From contig NZ_JBIWES010000004.1 in the NCBI RefSeq assembly GCF_044762665.1, positions 124,001 to 188,000 of the forward strand: DNA of 64,000 nucleotides, read 5' to 3'. The translations under genes were made by a program, and so were the position numbers. Below, piece after piece: positions 18,165 through 26,764 of this stretch. The first letter of the stretch is position 1. Every line of letters begins with the position of its first letter. Source of the stretch: Peribacillus frigoritolerans_B. GTDB taxonomy: Bacteria > Bacillota > Bacilli > Bacillales > DSM-1321. A model generated the notes under the pieces. It was not told the origin of the DNA. It was given only the letters and a program-made list of their open reading frames with translations, and ran no database searches.

Positions 18165-18917
18165 TTATCCTTCCTTTTTCACTAACTTAGATGGATTATT
18201 CACTTTATAGCGTATTTCTTTATTGTATTTTTTGTCGACCACTTTTCCATCAAATTCGATTGCGTCTCCTTCTTCGAGCTCAGCTTTTTTTAATGTCTTG
18301 CTATATCCACACCAAGCATCGCCAATAGTCAATTCAGGCTCCGTTGTCACTTTGACATTCTCCAAGAGTATGACTTCATCTTCTTCTCCAGTGAAATGGT
18401 TCATCTTCGCAGTGAACTCCTTGACAGTCGCGGTGAAATGCACTTTCTCCGCAGGCAAGTCCAACTTAGGTTTTGCTGTCGTCTTTTTAGTTTTGGTTTT
18501 TGCTTTTTTGGGTTCTTCATTTAGCTGATCGGAGTTTTCCGTAATTGGTGCTTCCATCACCTGATCAGTATCATTTGAATCTGCGGATGTTTTGGAAACC
18601 GGTCCACTCAACAATTCTTTTCCGAAACTGGAGCTTTGCATTTCCTTTAAATAAGAAGGGTGAATGCAGCTAAGCTTACCATTTTCAAATTCAACGACTA
18701 TAGTGTCAAGACCATTTCCATATTGTTCATAACCTGCCAATTTGACTTTTGCTTGAAAACTGCCGCTTTTATATAATAGTTCCCTTTTAACCGAACGGGC
18801 AGTGAATAATTTCCATTCCAATCCTTTAGCGATATAGTCCGTATCATCTAAAAAAGGGACATACTCTCCTTTTGGTGCAATATAATGAATCAAATCTTCA
18901 GCTGGAGTTTCAGCCAC
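18165..18917 (-). CDS. Conserved hypothetical protein, two domains joined by a charged linker
   Basis: Unrecognised cytoplasmic protein of about 250 residues with no signal peptide or membrane segment. Residues 1-100 are mixed alpha/beta (IHYIAPKGEYVPFLDD, and VVEFENGKLSCIHPSYLKEM). A linker rich in Lys, Thr and Glu follows (KKAKTKTKKTTAKPK). The last 100 residues (VHFTATVKEFTAKMNHFTGEEDEVILLENVKV...IEFDGKVVDKKYNKEIRYKVNNP) look like a small beta-barrel, possibly OB-like, judged only from its strand pattern. The chosen GTG has AGGAG about 8 bases upstream; earlier GTG codons are too close to the site. I do not recognise a function. Confidence 0.65.
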   Translation of the reverse strand: MAETPAEDLIHYIAPKGEYVPFLDDTDYIAKGLEWKLFTARSVKRELLYKSGSFQAKVKLAGYEQYGNGLDTIVVEFENGKLSCIHPSYLKEMQSSSFGKELLSGPVSKTSADSNDTDQVMEAPITENSDQLNEEPKKAKTKTKKTTAKPKLDLPAEKVHFTATVKEFTAKMNHFTGEEDEVILLENVKVTTEPELTIGDAWCGYSKTLKKAELEEGDAIEFDGKVVDKKYNKEIRYKVNNPSKLVKKEG

Positions 18918-19060
18918 AGTCACCACTCCTAATCTTTTCTATAGATTATATTCTAGCAAAGGATTTCAAAGTTGCAAATGAATGAGTATCATAATTGTTC
19001 AGAGGGGATGGCAGTCACGGTTACAATCAAGCTTAAATGCCCCCATAAAAGGAAGCAGAA

Positions 19061-19088
19061 AAAAGCTGCCCACTAAGAGCAGCCTTTT
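19061..19088 (-). terminator. Bidirectional terminator after the amino acid permease gene
   Basis: GCTGC (19065-19069) and GCAGC (19079-19083) pair around a 9-base loop; A run upstream and T run downstream flank the stem. Confidence 0.7.
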
Positions 19089-19148
19089 TGTTTGAATAGT
19101 CAATCATTTCTTTCTATAATCGGACAAAAACGACTACATCCCTTGCCC

Positions 19149-20552
19149 TTACTTAACATGAATTTTTTTTAGGTTTCCTTCTTGTTCAGGAGTAATTACG
19201 TTTTTCTTATGATAAAACAAAAAGTATGACCCAATAACTAGAATCGTGAGAAGGGTTGTAAGAAAGAATTGCAATCTCATGGAATCAATAAACGCCTGAG
19301 CAACGAATATAATAAATAATACGGCAATGGTCGCGTAGGTTAAATAAGGGAAAAGCCACATTTTCACTTTGAGTGTCCCCGGATTTTCTTTTTCCGTCTT
19401 TTTCCGTAAATATAGATGAGAAAAGGCGATAAAGATATACATGATCATCGTGACTCCTCCAGAGCTGTTTGCGAGAAAAGCAAACAATTTATCTGGAGAA
19501 ACAAATTTAAAAGTCGTGAACACATAAGCAAAGAAAACACTTGCCATTAACGCCCAAATCGGGATTCCCCGCTTATTCACTTGGGAAAGGATTTTCGGTG
19601 CATCACCTTTTTTTGATAAAGAATATAACATACGAGAGCTTGTATATAGTCCTGAATTCAAAACAGAAAGCAATGAAGTGAAGATTACGATATTCATGAT
19701 TTGACCCGCTGCCGGCAGGCCTGCCATGTCAAATACGCTTGCATAGGGGGTTTTCAGTAAATCTTCTGCCCCTTGGGGAATTACGAGAACCAACACGGTC
19801 ACTGAACCAACAAAGAAAAGAAGGAGACGCCATACAACACTGTTTATGGCTCTAATAATATTTTTTTCAGGGTTTTCAGACTCTCCTGCAGCAATGGCAG
19901 CTACCTCACTTCCCGATAAAGAGAAAGTAATGAATATCACACTAAGAAGGACAGGCAGAAAACCTTTTGGTAAAAATCCTCCATCTCCAGTAATGTTTGA
20001 AAGGCCTGGTGAATCAAATCCCGGAACAAATCCAAATATCATGGCGGCACCCAGGATGAGGAATATTACAATGGCAGCCACTTTCATGAAAGCTAACCAG
20101 TATTCAAATTCCCCATAAGCTTTGACTGAATAGATATTCGTAATCATCATTAATATAGGGAAAGATAGACTGGCAGCCCACATAGGTATACCAGGAAACC
20201 AATCATGAATCATAGTACCTAATAACGTAGTTTCAATGGCAATGATGATTACCCAGTTGAACCAGTATAACCAGCCGATCGTGTAACCGGCCCAAGGACC
20301 GAATGCTTGATGTGCATATGTTGAAAAGGATCCACTATCAGGATTTACCACAGCCATTTCACCCAGCATACGCATAATAAGCACAATCATCAATCCTGCG
20401 ATTATATAAGATAAAATAGCACCAGGTCCTGCTGAATCAATTATTGTTCCGCTTCCGATAAATAGTCCTGCCCCAATTACCCCGCCAATAGATATCATTG
20501 TGACGTGCCTGGTCTTGAGACCATGTTTCAATTCATTTGTTTGAAGTGCCAC
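19149..20552 (-). CDS. Amino acid permease, APC/AAT family (GabP-like)
   Basis: Twelve-helix proton-coupled amino acid transporter, about 467 residues. It begins ELKHGLKTRHVTMISIGGVIGAGLFIGSG, the substrate-binding helix 1 signature of the AAT group, and has GEMAVVNPDSGSFSTYAHQAFGPWAGYTIGW in helices 2-3 and SGSEVAAIAAGESENPEKNI in helix 6 region, all standard. In B. subtilis the nearest relatives import GABA, proline or asparagine; specificity is not readable. Three starts are possible; GTG at 20552 sits 5 bases after GGTGA and keeps the natural N-terminus MALQTNELKHG. The 800-base region upstream is empty of genes. Confidence 0.9.
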   Translation of the reverse strand: MALQTNELKHGLKTRHVTMISIGGVIGAGLFIGSGTIIDSAGPGAILSYIIAGLMIVLIMRMLGEMAVVNPDSGSFSTYAHQAFGPWAGYTIGWLYWFNWVIIIAIETTLLGTMIHDWFPGIPMWAASLSFPILMMITNIYSVKAYGEFEYWLAFMKVAAIVIFLILGAAMIFGFVPGFDSPGLSNITGDGGFLPKGFLPVLLSVIFITFSLSGSEVAAIAAGESENPEKNIIRAINSVVWRLLLFFVGSVTVLVLVIPQGAEDLLKTPYASVFDMAGLPAAGQIMNIVIFTSLLSVLNSGLYTSSRMLYSLSKKGDAPKILSQVNKRGIPIWALMASVFFAYVFTTFKFVSPDKLFAFLANSSGGVTMIMYIFIAFSHLYLRKKTEKENPGTLKVKMWLFPYLTYATIAVLFIIFVAQAFIDSMRLQFFLTTLLTILVIGSYFLFYHKKNVITPEQEGNLKKIHVK

Positions 20553-21011
20553 TATTGTCACCATCCTTTAAAACTGTCAATTTACCGTTTTGTAAGCAGT
20601 AAACCACTACTCAAGGGTAACCTAGTAGAAATCTTTCATTCAAAAACAATGTTTACAGTCCTATCCCCGTTTCATTAATAGTTTTAATTAGGCCAAATTC
20701 ACAATCGTTATATGTATATTGCACAGCGTATATTCTATTAACCGTAATGCTTTTCTATTTATACTCCCTCTTTACTACATCAGCCCCTCAACTAAATACA
20801 CGGAAAGTACAATGACCTTGTTGATTTTCATTTTCGCTTTTTGTTGAGTGAAGTCCTTTTATGTAAAAATATAGTTACCCAGCTCTATTCTTTCTTTACC
20901 TCACTATTCTTTTTTAAAGCACCCTCTCTCACTAAAATTTTATACATATATAATAAAAGCAATATCCATGCCAAAAAAAGGATAGTTATTTTATTAGGGT
21001 TTAACGCTTTT

Positions 21012-21089
21012 ATGAATCCAAAACGATTCATTATTGAATCATAAATATATTTATTGATTCATATACTAATTATTGACCCTTTTTGATTC
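21012..21089. repeat. Cluster of TGAATC/GATTCA inverted half-sites
   Basis: Five TGAATC or GATTC(A) boxes lie at 21012, 21025, 21035, 21055 and 21084. Two overlapping palindromes result: GATTCA-TTAT-TGAATC (21025-21040) and a 27-base one with arms TGAATCA (21035-21041) and TGATTCA (21055-21061) around TAAATATATTTAT. It lies about 470-540 bases upstream of the permease. It resembles an operator array; the binding protein is unknown. Confidence 0.5.
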
Positions 21090-21172
21090 GCAATCGAATT
21101 AAAAAATGACAATTTAACTGTTTTCTTTTTTCATTTCGACAAATATACATACTAAAAAATAACAGAGATAAA

Positions 21173-21213
21173 AAGAAGATGCTAAAAACCAAATTATGAT
21201 TTCTTGGCATCTT
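21173..21213 (-). terminator. Probable terminator after the histidine kinase gene
   Basis: GAAGATGC (21176-21183) and GCATCTTC (21206-21213) pair across a 22-base loop, and on the minus strand CTTTTTATC follows. The long loop makes it weaker than a usual terminator. It is about 150 bases after the kinase stop. Confidence 0.4.
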
Positions 21214-21361
21214 CCATATATTTATTTTCAGTGAGAATGGTTTTATGTAAAATACCGGCAGAGCCGGAATGCCCTTCCCTATTAATCAAAGAGCTGCGTA
21301 TATGCTTCGAAAAATATCGATATGTATATAATGCTATATGTAAAGTCACTAATGAATAGTA

Positions 21362-22519
21362 TTAAACCCTTATAAATTCATTCTGTACTTTTGGGAAATG
21401 GATGCTGAATGTGGTTGAATTTTCATTGGAGTCACAATTCATATATCCATCATTACTTTCAATGATCTTTTTACATACGTATAACCCAATTCCCGTTCCT
21501 AACTCTTTCGTTGTGACAAAGGGTTCAAAAATAGATTCGATCAATTCACTGGCAATGGCCGGTCCATTATTTGAAATTCTAATAATTCTTTCATTCGCCT
21601 CAATTAAAGAGTTAATTCTCAAAATTCTTGGATGTTCCTTATCCTTTAAGGCATCAATCGAATTTATAAATAGATTCAAGAACACTTGTTTTAACCCATC
21701 CTTGCTCGCTGTCATGACGAAGTTTGGATAAATATCTATTTCCACATTAACACTGGCATCCACAATATTTGCATATGTCAGTTCTTGTATTTCTTCAATT
21801 AACTTTAACACTGAAATTTCCTCTCTTTGTTCCTCATTAAAATCTGATTTAGAGGTATGGAGGAATTGGGTTATCCTGAAATTCAGCTGATTTAACTCAT
21901 AATCAATGATATCCAAATATTTTAAGCCCGGGTTCTCCCTCTTCAGTAATTTATTGAAACCCATGATAGCTGTAAGAGGGTTTCGGAACTCATGTACAAA
22001 GCTTGATGATATCTGACCGAGTACCGCTAATTTATCTTTGTGGTTTTCACTAATATAAGACTTTTTTTCCTCAATCACTTCATTTGTAAGATTCGTATAT
22101 CTCGTTACTGCATGGTAGCTGAACGTATCAAAGTGCAAGTTGATGTCATTAATGAATTTCTGCATATAATTAATTGGGACATTTGCCCCAAAGAGATTTC
22201 TGATTATGATATTTCTCCCCAAATTGATATTATAAAGAAAATCCCCAATGTTGATATTTGCTTCTAGACGTTCTTTTGCAACCTGGTAAGCCAATTTTAT
22301 CAGCACATCTTCAGACAGTACCTCCTTGAACGTTTGGATGACCAGTGAGTACATCCCATAACCATTTTCTTTAACCTTTTCTTTGTAGGGGTCTATTTCA
22401 TTGATCTTAATAGTCTCGTTCCATTCATTTAAAAACACAGATTCATTTTCTTCCAAATATTGAATCAATACATGTTTATACTTCTTATGTTCAGATGACA
22501 ACTCCATACTATTGACCAC
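21362..22519 (-). CDS. Orphan sensor histidine kinase (sporulation-kinase-like core, cytoplasmic)
   Basis: Protein of 385 residues with no membrane helix. The N-terminal about 155 residues (ELSSEHKKYKHVLIQYLEENESVFLNEWNE...) look like the helical RsbR/RsbRD-type N-terminal domain found on some Bacillus kinases. The dimerisation box is LGQISSSFVHEFRNPLTAIMGF with the phospho-accepting His near residue 176. The catalytic domain has the N box QVFLNLFINSIDAL, G1-like RISNNGP, and ELGTGIGLYVCKKIIESNDG. No response regulator gene is next to it, so it may feed a shared phosphorelay such as Spo0F. The GTG start follows AAGGGGATGT. Ligand unknown. Confidence 0.87.
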   Translation of the reverse strand: MVNSMELSSEHKKYKHVLIQYLEENESVFLNEWNETIKINEIDPYKEKVKENGYGMYSLVIQTFKEVLSEDVLIKLAYQVAKERLEANINIGDFLYNINLGRNIIIRNLFGANVPINYMQKFINDINLHFDTFSYHAVTRYTNLTNEVIEEKKSYISENHKDKLAVLGQISSSFVHEFRNPLTAIMGFNKLLKRENPGLKYLDIIDYELNQLNFRITQFLHTSKSDFNEEQREEISVLKLIEEIQELTYANIVDASVNVEIDIYPNFVMTASKDGLKQVFLNLFINSIDALKDKEHPRILRINSLIEANERIIRISNNGPAIASELIESIFEPFVTTKELGTGIGLYVCKKIIESNDGYMNCDSNENSTTFSIHFPKVQNEFIRV

Positions 22520-22659
22520 ACATCCCCTTACGGAATTTTAGATACTATATCAATAACATCATTCTAAATGAGATTTTGATTTCCTGCACTTCATTATTCA
22601 TTGTTTTTCAGGTGAAATATAGCTTATAAGGAGACAAGGTATGATAGTTACTTGCAATA

Positions 22660-22685
22660 ACAAAGAACCGACCAAATCAGGTCGG
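22660..22685 (-). terminator. Terminator of the sigma-54 activator gene
   Basis: CCGACC (22668-22673) and GGTCGG (22680-22685) pair around AAATCA; minus strand continues TTCTTTGTT. It lies about 60 bases after the activator stop codon. Confidence 0.6.
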
Positions 22686-22745
22686 GAATCTGAGATTTTC
22701 ATAAAAAACAAACTCATCATTCATCTTTTTTTATATACTAAGAAA

Positions 22746-24581
22746 CTATTTCCTTTGAAAGTTGATTCCATATTTTTTCATTTTTCTATAAAGCGTATTT
22801 CGGCCGATGTCGAGTTGTTTCGCGGCGTTACTGATATTTCCATTTGTTCGTTCCAATGCATGTCGAATAAGTTGGGTTTCTTGTTCTTGAAAATTTCTTG
22901 GTTCTCGATCGGCATTTGCCCCTTCCTCATTTGTAATGAAAGAAACAGGACAAAGTGCAACAAACAAGTCTCTTGTAATCGGGCCATTATCAGCTAGGAA
23001 TGCAGCCTGTCCGAGCACGTTTTGCAATTCACGGAAATTTCCCGGCCACGAATATTCCAAAATGAATGTTTTAGCTTCGTCAGTTAGTTCGGTATGTTCG
23101 CTCTTATAAGGTAAATCCGCTAAAATGTATTCTGCTAACAGCAATAAATCTTTACGACTCCTCAGATTTGGAAGTTTTAAAGATAATCCACAAAGGCGGA
23201 AAAATAGATCTGCACGGAATTCTCCAGCTTCAATTTCTTTTTGTAAGTCTTTGTTGGTGGCAGCAATGACCCTAACATCGATTGGAATGGAAGCATGTCC
23301 GCCGACACGCGTCACGCATCGTTCCTGAAGCACACGGAGCAGAGTCGCTTGAGCTTGAAGTGGCATGTCCCCGATTTCATCCAAAAACAAGGTTCCGCCA
23401 TCTGCAGCTTCGAACTTCCCCTTATGCCCGCCGCTTTTTGCTCCAGTAAAGGCACCCTTTTCATAACCAAATAACTCACTTTCCAATAAGTTTTCAGGAA
23501 TTGCGCTGCAATTGATGGCGATGAATGGCTTATCACTTCTTAAGCTATGCCCATGAATGGATTGAGCGAAAAGTTCTTTTCCCGTTCCGCTTTCTCCAGT
23601 GATTAGCAGGCTGATATCAAGCGCTGAAGCTCTTTTAGCAATGGATATGGTTTGATTCATTTGCGGATCATTACTTATTATATCGGTAAATTGATAACGA
23701 TTAGTTGTTAATCCATCAATCAATTTCTGTTTTTTTAACCGCACGATCACGGATGATTGATGTTCTATATTTTTGCCAAGGGTTTGAACCAAGAACTCCT
23801 GGTCTTTAATTGAAACTCTCTGTTCTAAAACAAGTGGGTCTATTCCTGATACAATATTCGATACCGGTTTTTCCAGTGTGCCAATAACATGTGACGCCGC
23901 TGAATTAAGATCTGTAACCTTCCCCTCTTTATCAAGGGTAATTAACGGATCAGGGTATGAATCATATATAAAATAAAGGTTTTTCTCCCTTTTTTGTGTA
24001 TGGGACAATAAGAGTGATTGTTTGATGCTATCAGCCACCCTCTGAACTAAGCTAATGGAAAAAGGATGATAATTCTGTTGATGACTGCTTAAGTTCAAAA
24101 CACCAAGCAGGTGCCCATCTGGGTGATAAATGGGCGATGCGGCACAAGTAAGGAAATGGTTATCCTGATGAAAGTGCTGACTGCCATGAATCAATACAGG
24201 GTTTTTCTCCACAATGGCTGTTCCTATTGCATTTGTTCCTTTTGATTCCTCTAGCCAATTGGCCCCTTTCCTTAGGGAAACATTATCTGCATGTCGGATG
24301 AAAGCTGGATCCCCAACTGTTTCGATGATATATCCTTCAGGAGCAGCAAGTAATAAAATGGACTCCAAACCATTAATCGAGTGATAAACTTCTTCTAAAA
24401 TGGGAGAAGAATGGTACAGGAGTTCCGCATATCGATCGTGGTATTCAGCCAACTCAAATGCACCAAGCATATCTTCCTTATCCATCATGCTTGGCTGAAG
24501 TCCCTTCGAAATGCACCGCTGCCATGATTCTTGAATAAATGCCGGTATGGTTCCTTTATCCGCGCTTATATTAACAGACAT
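22746..24581 (-). CDS. Sigma-54-dependent transcriptional activator, AcoR type (GAF-PAS-AAA+-Fis)
   Basis: Enhancer-binding protein of 611 residues. The N-terminal 190 residues form a GAF-type sensor with ESWQRC near residue 18 and RKGANWLEESKGTNAIGTA near 125, as in AcoR. A PAS-like segment follows (FIYDSYPDPLITLDKEGKVTDLNSAA). The AAA+ domain has Walker A GESGTGKELFA, the sigma-54 contact loop GAFTGA, Walker B GGTLFLDEIGD and the R-finger region. The C-terminal Fis helix-turn-helix is LERTNGNISNAAKQLDIGRNTLYRKMKKYG. It is divergent from the aldehyde dehydrogenase gene, whose upstream region has a matching sigma-54 promoter and two palindromes, so it very likely activates that gene. The inducer is unknown (acetoin or an aldehyde would fit the family). 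Confidence 0.93.
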   Translation of the reverse strand: MSVNISADKGTIPAFIQESWQRCISKGLQPSMMDKEDMLGAFELAEYHDRYAELLYHSSPILEEVYHSINGLESILLLAAPEGYIIETVGDPAFIRHADNVSLRKGANWLEESKGTNAIGTAIVEKNPVLIHGSQHFHQDNHFLTCAASPIYHPDGHLLGVLNLSSHQQNYHPFSISLVQRVADSIKQSLLLSHTQKREKNLYFIYDSYPDPLITLDKEGKVTDLNSAASHVIGTLEKPVSNIVSGIDPLVLEQRVSIKDQEFLVQTLGKNIEHQSSVIVRLKKQKLIDGLTTNRYQFTDIISNDPQMNQTISIAKRASALDISLLITGESGTGKELFAQSIHGHSLRSDKPFIAINCSAIPENLLESELFGYEKGAFTGAKSGGHKGKFEAADGGTLFLDEIGDMPLQAQATLLRVLQERCVTRVGGHASIPIDVRVIAATNKDLQKEIEAGEFRADLFFRLCGLSLKLPNLRSRKDLLLLAEYILADLPYKSEHTELTDEAKTFILEYSWPGNFRELQNVLGQAAFLADNGPITRDLFVALCPVSFITNEEGANADREPRNFQEQETQLIRHALERTNGNISNAAKQLDIGRNTLYRKMKKYGINFQRK

Positions 24582-24765
24582 TGAATAATCCTCCCGTATG
24601 TATAATCCAGTAAATCGGCTTCTGTTTTTTATTCAATTTCTTTTAAACTCTATGTGATTCAAAGCTTCAGAGCATTCAGGGTTCGTTCATTCTATTTAAT
24701 TATAACAGAAAATTCAGATATTCACCAAAATGAAAACAGCCTAAAGGGAACTACTAAACTTTTTT

Positions 24766-24805
24766 TGTTCCATATTGGAACACCTGCCTGCTCCAATATG
24801 GAACA
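24766..24805. promoter_or_regulatory. Paired palindromic activator sites (UAS) for the sigma-54 regulator
   Basis: TGTTCCATATTGGAACA (24766-24782) is a perfect 17-base palindrome; 6 bases later TGCTCCAATATGGAACA (24789-24805) repeats it with one arm change. Their centres are 23 bases apart (about two helical turns) and lie about 90 bases upstream of the sigma-54 promoter, where enhancer sites are expected. Binding by the neighbouring activator is inferred. Confidence 0.75.
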
Positions 24806-24868
24806 GTAAGGCATCTTCCCATATCCCTCTACCATCTTCTTTAGCTGATTTCATCGGTTTTTTGTTTA

Positions 24869-24884
24869 TGGCATAAGTCTTGCA
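24869..24884 (+). promoter_or_regulatory. Sigma-54 (-24/-12) promoter of the aldehyde dehydrogenase gene
   Basis: TGGCATAAGTCTTGCA fits the consensus TGGCACnnnnnTTGCW at all positions but the T replacing C at -19. The GG and GC doublets have the required 10-base spacing. A leader of about 195 bases would precede the aldehyde dehydrogenase start at 25091; a short TTG-started frame in it (24913) has no ribosome site and is not counted as a gene. Confidence 0.85.
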
Positions 24885-25090
24885 TAATTACATGTCGAGA
24901 AATTGATTCCTTTTGATAAAGGGGGGAAAGAAATCAAGTAATCCAGATTTAAAAGAGATTCAGAATTGCTGCAAGCCTGTCAAAGGGAATTGTATAAAAA
25001 AAAACATAATAGTATGCCTGATCCTTTTACTTAGAGCCATTGTCCAAACAGATATAGAACTTAAAATGCAAATGAAAAGGGGTATTATAC

Positions 25091-26572
25091 ATGGAACAAA
25101 CTATTAAACTTAATCCACGGGTGCAAGAATTCTTGAAAGGCACTAAAAAGCTTTTGATAAATGGGGAATTCGTGGAAGCTGCTTCAGGAAAAACTTTTGA
25201 GACTCTCGATCCTTCAAACGGCAAGGTTTTAGCGGTTGTGAGTGAAGCAGGTCCGGAAGATGTAGATAAAGCGGTCAAAGCAGCCCGTACGGCTTTCGAC
25301 AACGGTCCTTGGAAAAAAATGAGTGCATCGGAACGCAGTCGCCTCATTTATAAACTAGCGGACCTCATGGAGGAACATAAAGAGGCGTTAGCACAATTGG
25401 ATACCCTGGATAATGGCAAGCCAATTGGCGAAACCACTAATGCCGATGTCCCCCTTGCAATCGAACACTTCCGTTATTATGCTGGATGGACCACTAAGAT
25501 AGTAGGACAAACAATACCTGTTGCTGGGAATTACTTCAATTATACCCGTCATGAAGCGGTTGGAGTGGTAGGACAAATCATCCCTTGGAATTTCCCTCTA
25601 CTTATGGCCGCATGGAAATTAGGCGCAGCCCTTGCAACTGGATGTACGATCGTTTTAAAACCAGCGGAGCAAACACCGCTTTCAGCATTATATTTAGGTC
25701 AATTGGCGCTTGAAGCAGGTTTTCCTCCTGGCGTTCTCAATGTCATACCTGGATTTGGTGAAACAGCAGGGTCACCGCTTGTAGACCATCCAGAAGTCGA
25801 TAAAATTGCCTTTACCGGTTCAACCTCAGTAGGAAAAATGATCATGCGCCAAGCTTCGGGAACTGTGAAAAAAATCTCGTTGGAATTAGGCGGTAAATCA
25901 CCTAATATCATTCTACCGGATGCAGATATGAGTAAAGCCATTCCCGGTGCATTAATGGGCATCATGTTCAATCAAGGACAAGTATGCTGTGCCGGTTCCC
26001 GCCTGTACATTCAAAAGAAATCCTATGACAACGTGGTGGCTGACTTAGTGTCCCATGCAAAAAACATTAAACAAGGGGCGGGTCTTGATCCAACTACCCA
26101 GATAGGGCCTTTGGTTTCCAGTGAACAATTGGAGAGAGTGGGCAGTTATATTGAAAAAGGAAAGTCTGAAGGAGCTGAGGTGGTTACCGGGGGCAATTAC
26201 GGACAAGGAGAGGGTTATTTTGTAACACCTACAATATTTGCAGGCGTTGAAGATGAAATGACAATCGCTAAAGAAGAAATCTTCGGTCCTGTTGTAGCTG
26301 CCATGCCTTTTGATGATTTGGATGATGTGATAAACCGTGCAAATAACTCAGAATATGGATTGGCTGCAGGTTTATGGACACAAGATGTAAAAAAAGCCCA
26401 TTATGTGGCTAATGAATTAAAAGCAGGTACAGTTTGGGTAAACTGCTATAACGCCTTTGATGCAGCTTCTCCATTTGGCGGGTATAAACAAAGTGGAATC
26501 GGTCGGGAAATGGGCAGTTATGCTTTGGATAATTATACGGAAGTCAAAAGTGTCTGGATTAACTTAAATTAA
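25091..26572 (+). CDS. NAD(P)-dependent aldehyde dehydrogenase (AcoD/DhaS-like)
   Basis: Aldehyde dehydrogenase of 493 residues, oxidising an aldehyde to its acid. Rossmann pattern FTGSTSVGKMI near residue 240, the general base Glu in LELGGKSPNII near 262, the catalytic cysteine in FNQGQVCCAGSRLY near 295 and the C-terminal EEIFGPVV and SPFGGYKQSGIGREMG motifs are all present. Sequence style and length fit DhaS/AcoD class enzymes. The ATG follows AAAAGGGGTATTATAC. Its promoter is sigma-54 type with activator sites, so it should be induced by the product of the divergent regulator. Physiological substrate (acetaldehyde or related) is inferred only. Confidence 0.93.
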   Translation: MEQTIKLNPRVQEFLKGTKKLLINGEFVEAASGKTFETLDPSNGKVLAVVSEAGPEDVDKAVKAARTAFDNGPWKKMSASERSRLIYKLADLMEEHKEALAQLDTLDNGKPIGETTNADVPLAIEHFRYYAGWTTKIVGQTIPVAGNYFNYTRHEAVGVVGQIIPWNFPLLMAAWKLGAALATGCTIVLKPAEQTPLSALYLGQLALEAGFPPGVLNVIPGFGETAGSPLVDHPEVDKIAFTGSTSVGKMIMRQASGTVKKISLELGGKSPNIILPDADMSKAIPGALMGIMFNQGQVCCAGSRLYIQKKSYDNVVADLVSHAKNIKQGAGLDPTTQIGPLVSSEQLERVGSYIEKGKSEGAEVVTGGNYGQGEGYFVTPTIFAGVEDEMTIAKEEIFGPVVAAMPFDDLDDVINRANNSEYGLAAGLWTQDVKKAHYVANELKAGTVWVNCYNAFDAASPFGGYKQSGIGREMGSYALDNYTEVKSVWINLN

Positions 26573-26652
26573 AAAAAGAGTGAACGCTGCATATGATCAT
26601 TCGGCTCAGATATCGTGATTGAAATTCATGTTATCGTTCCCTTTAATAATCG

Positions 26653-26692
26653 CAAAAAGGTGTACCAAAGTGCGGACTTTGGTGCACCTTTT
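26653..26692 (+). terminator. Intrinsic terminator of the aldehyde dehydrogenase gene
   Basis: AAAAGGTGtACCAAAGT pairs with ACTTTGGTgCACCTTTT around GCGG, with one mismatch, followed by T residues. About 80 bases after the stop codon. Confidence 0.85.
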
Positions 26693-26727
26693 TCTTGTTT
26701 TGTAACTTATAGGGCTTAGATAAAAGA

Positions 26728-26757
26728 AAAGACCTTTCATTTTTGAAAGGTCTTTTT
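26728..26757 (-). terminator. Intrinsic terminator of the TerC-family gene
   Basis: AAAGACCTTTC (about 26728-26738) pairs with GAAAGGTCTTT (26745-26755) around a T-rich loop; A/T runs flank it. It is 8 bases after the TerC-family stop on the minus strand. Confidence 0.85.
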
Positions 26758-26764
26758 GTATCCA

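Larger units (their letters stand above)
20565..21361. other. Nearly 800 bases without a gene
   Basis: AT-rich stretch between the permease start and the histidine kinase stop. Short frames here have no ribosome sites. It holds the TGAATC/GATTCA palindrome cluster and the hairpin listed separately. I see no tRNA, riboswitch or IS remnant. Confidence 0.5.

Noticed and set aside
20841..21044. 67-residue plus-strand frame in the gene desert
   Set aside because: No ribosome site, AT-driven composition, no similarity that I can recognise.
24913..25107. 64-residue frame in the leader of the aldehyde dehydrogenase gene
   Set aside because: TTG start, no ribosome site, no recognisable domain and it runs into the real start; probably chance.
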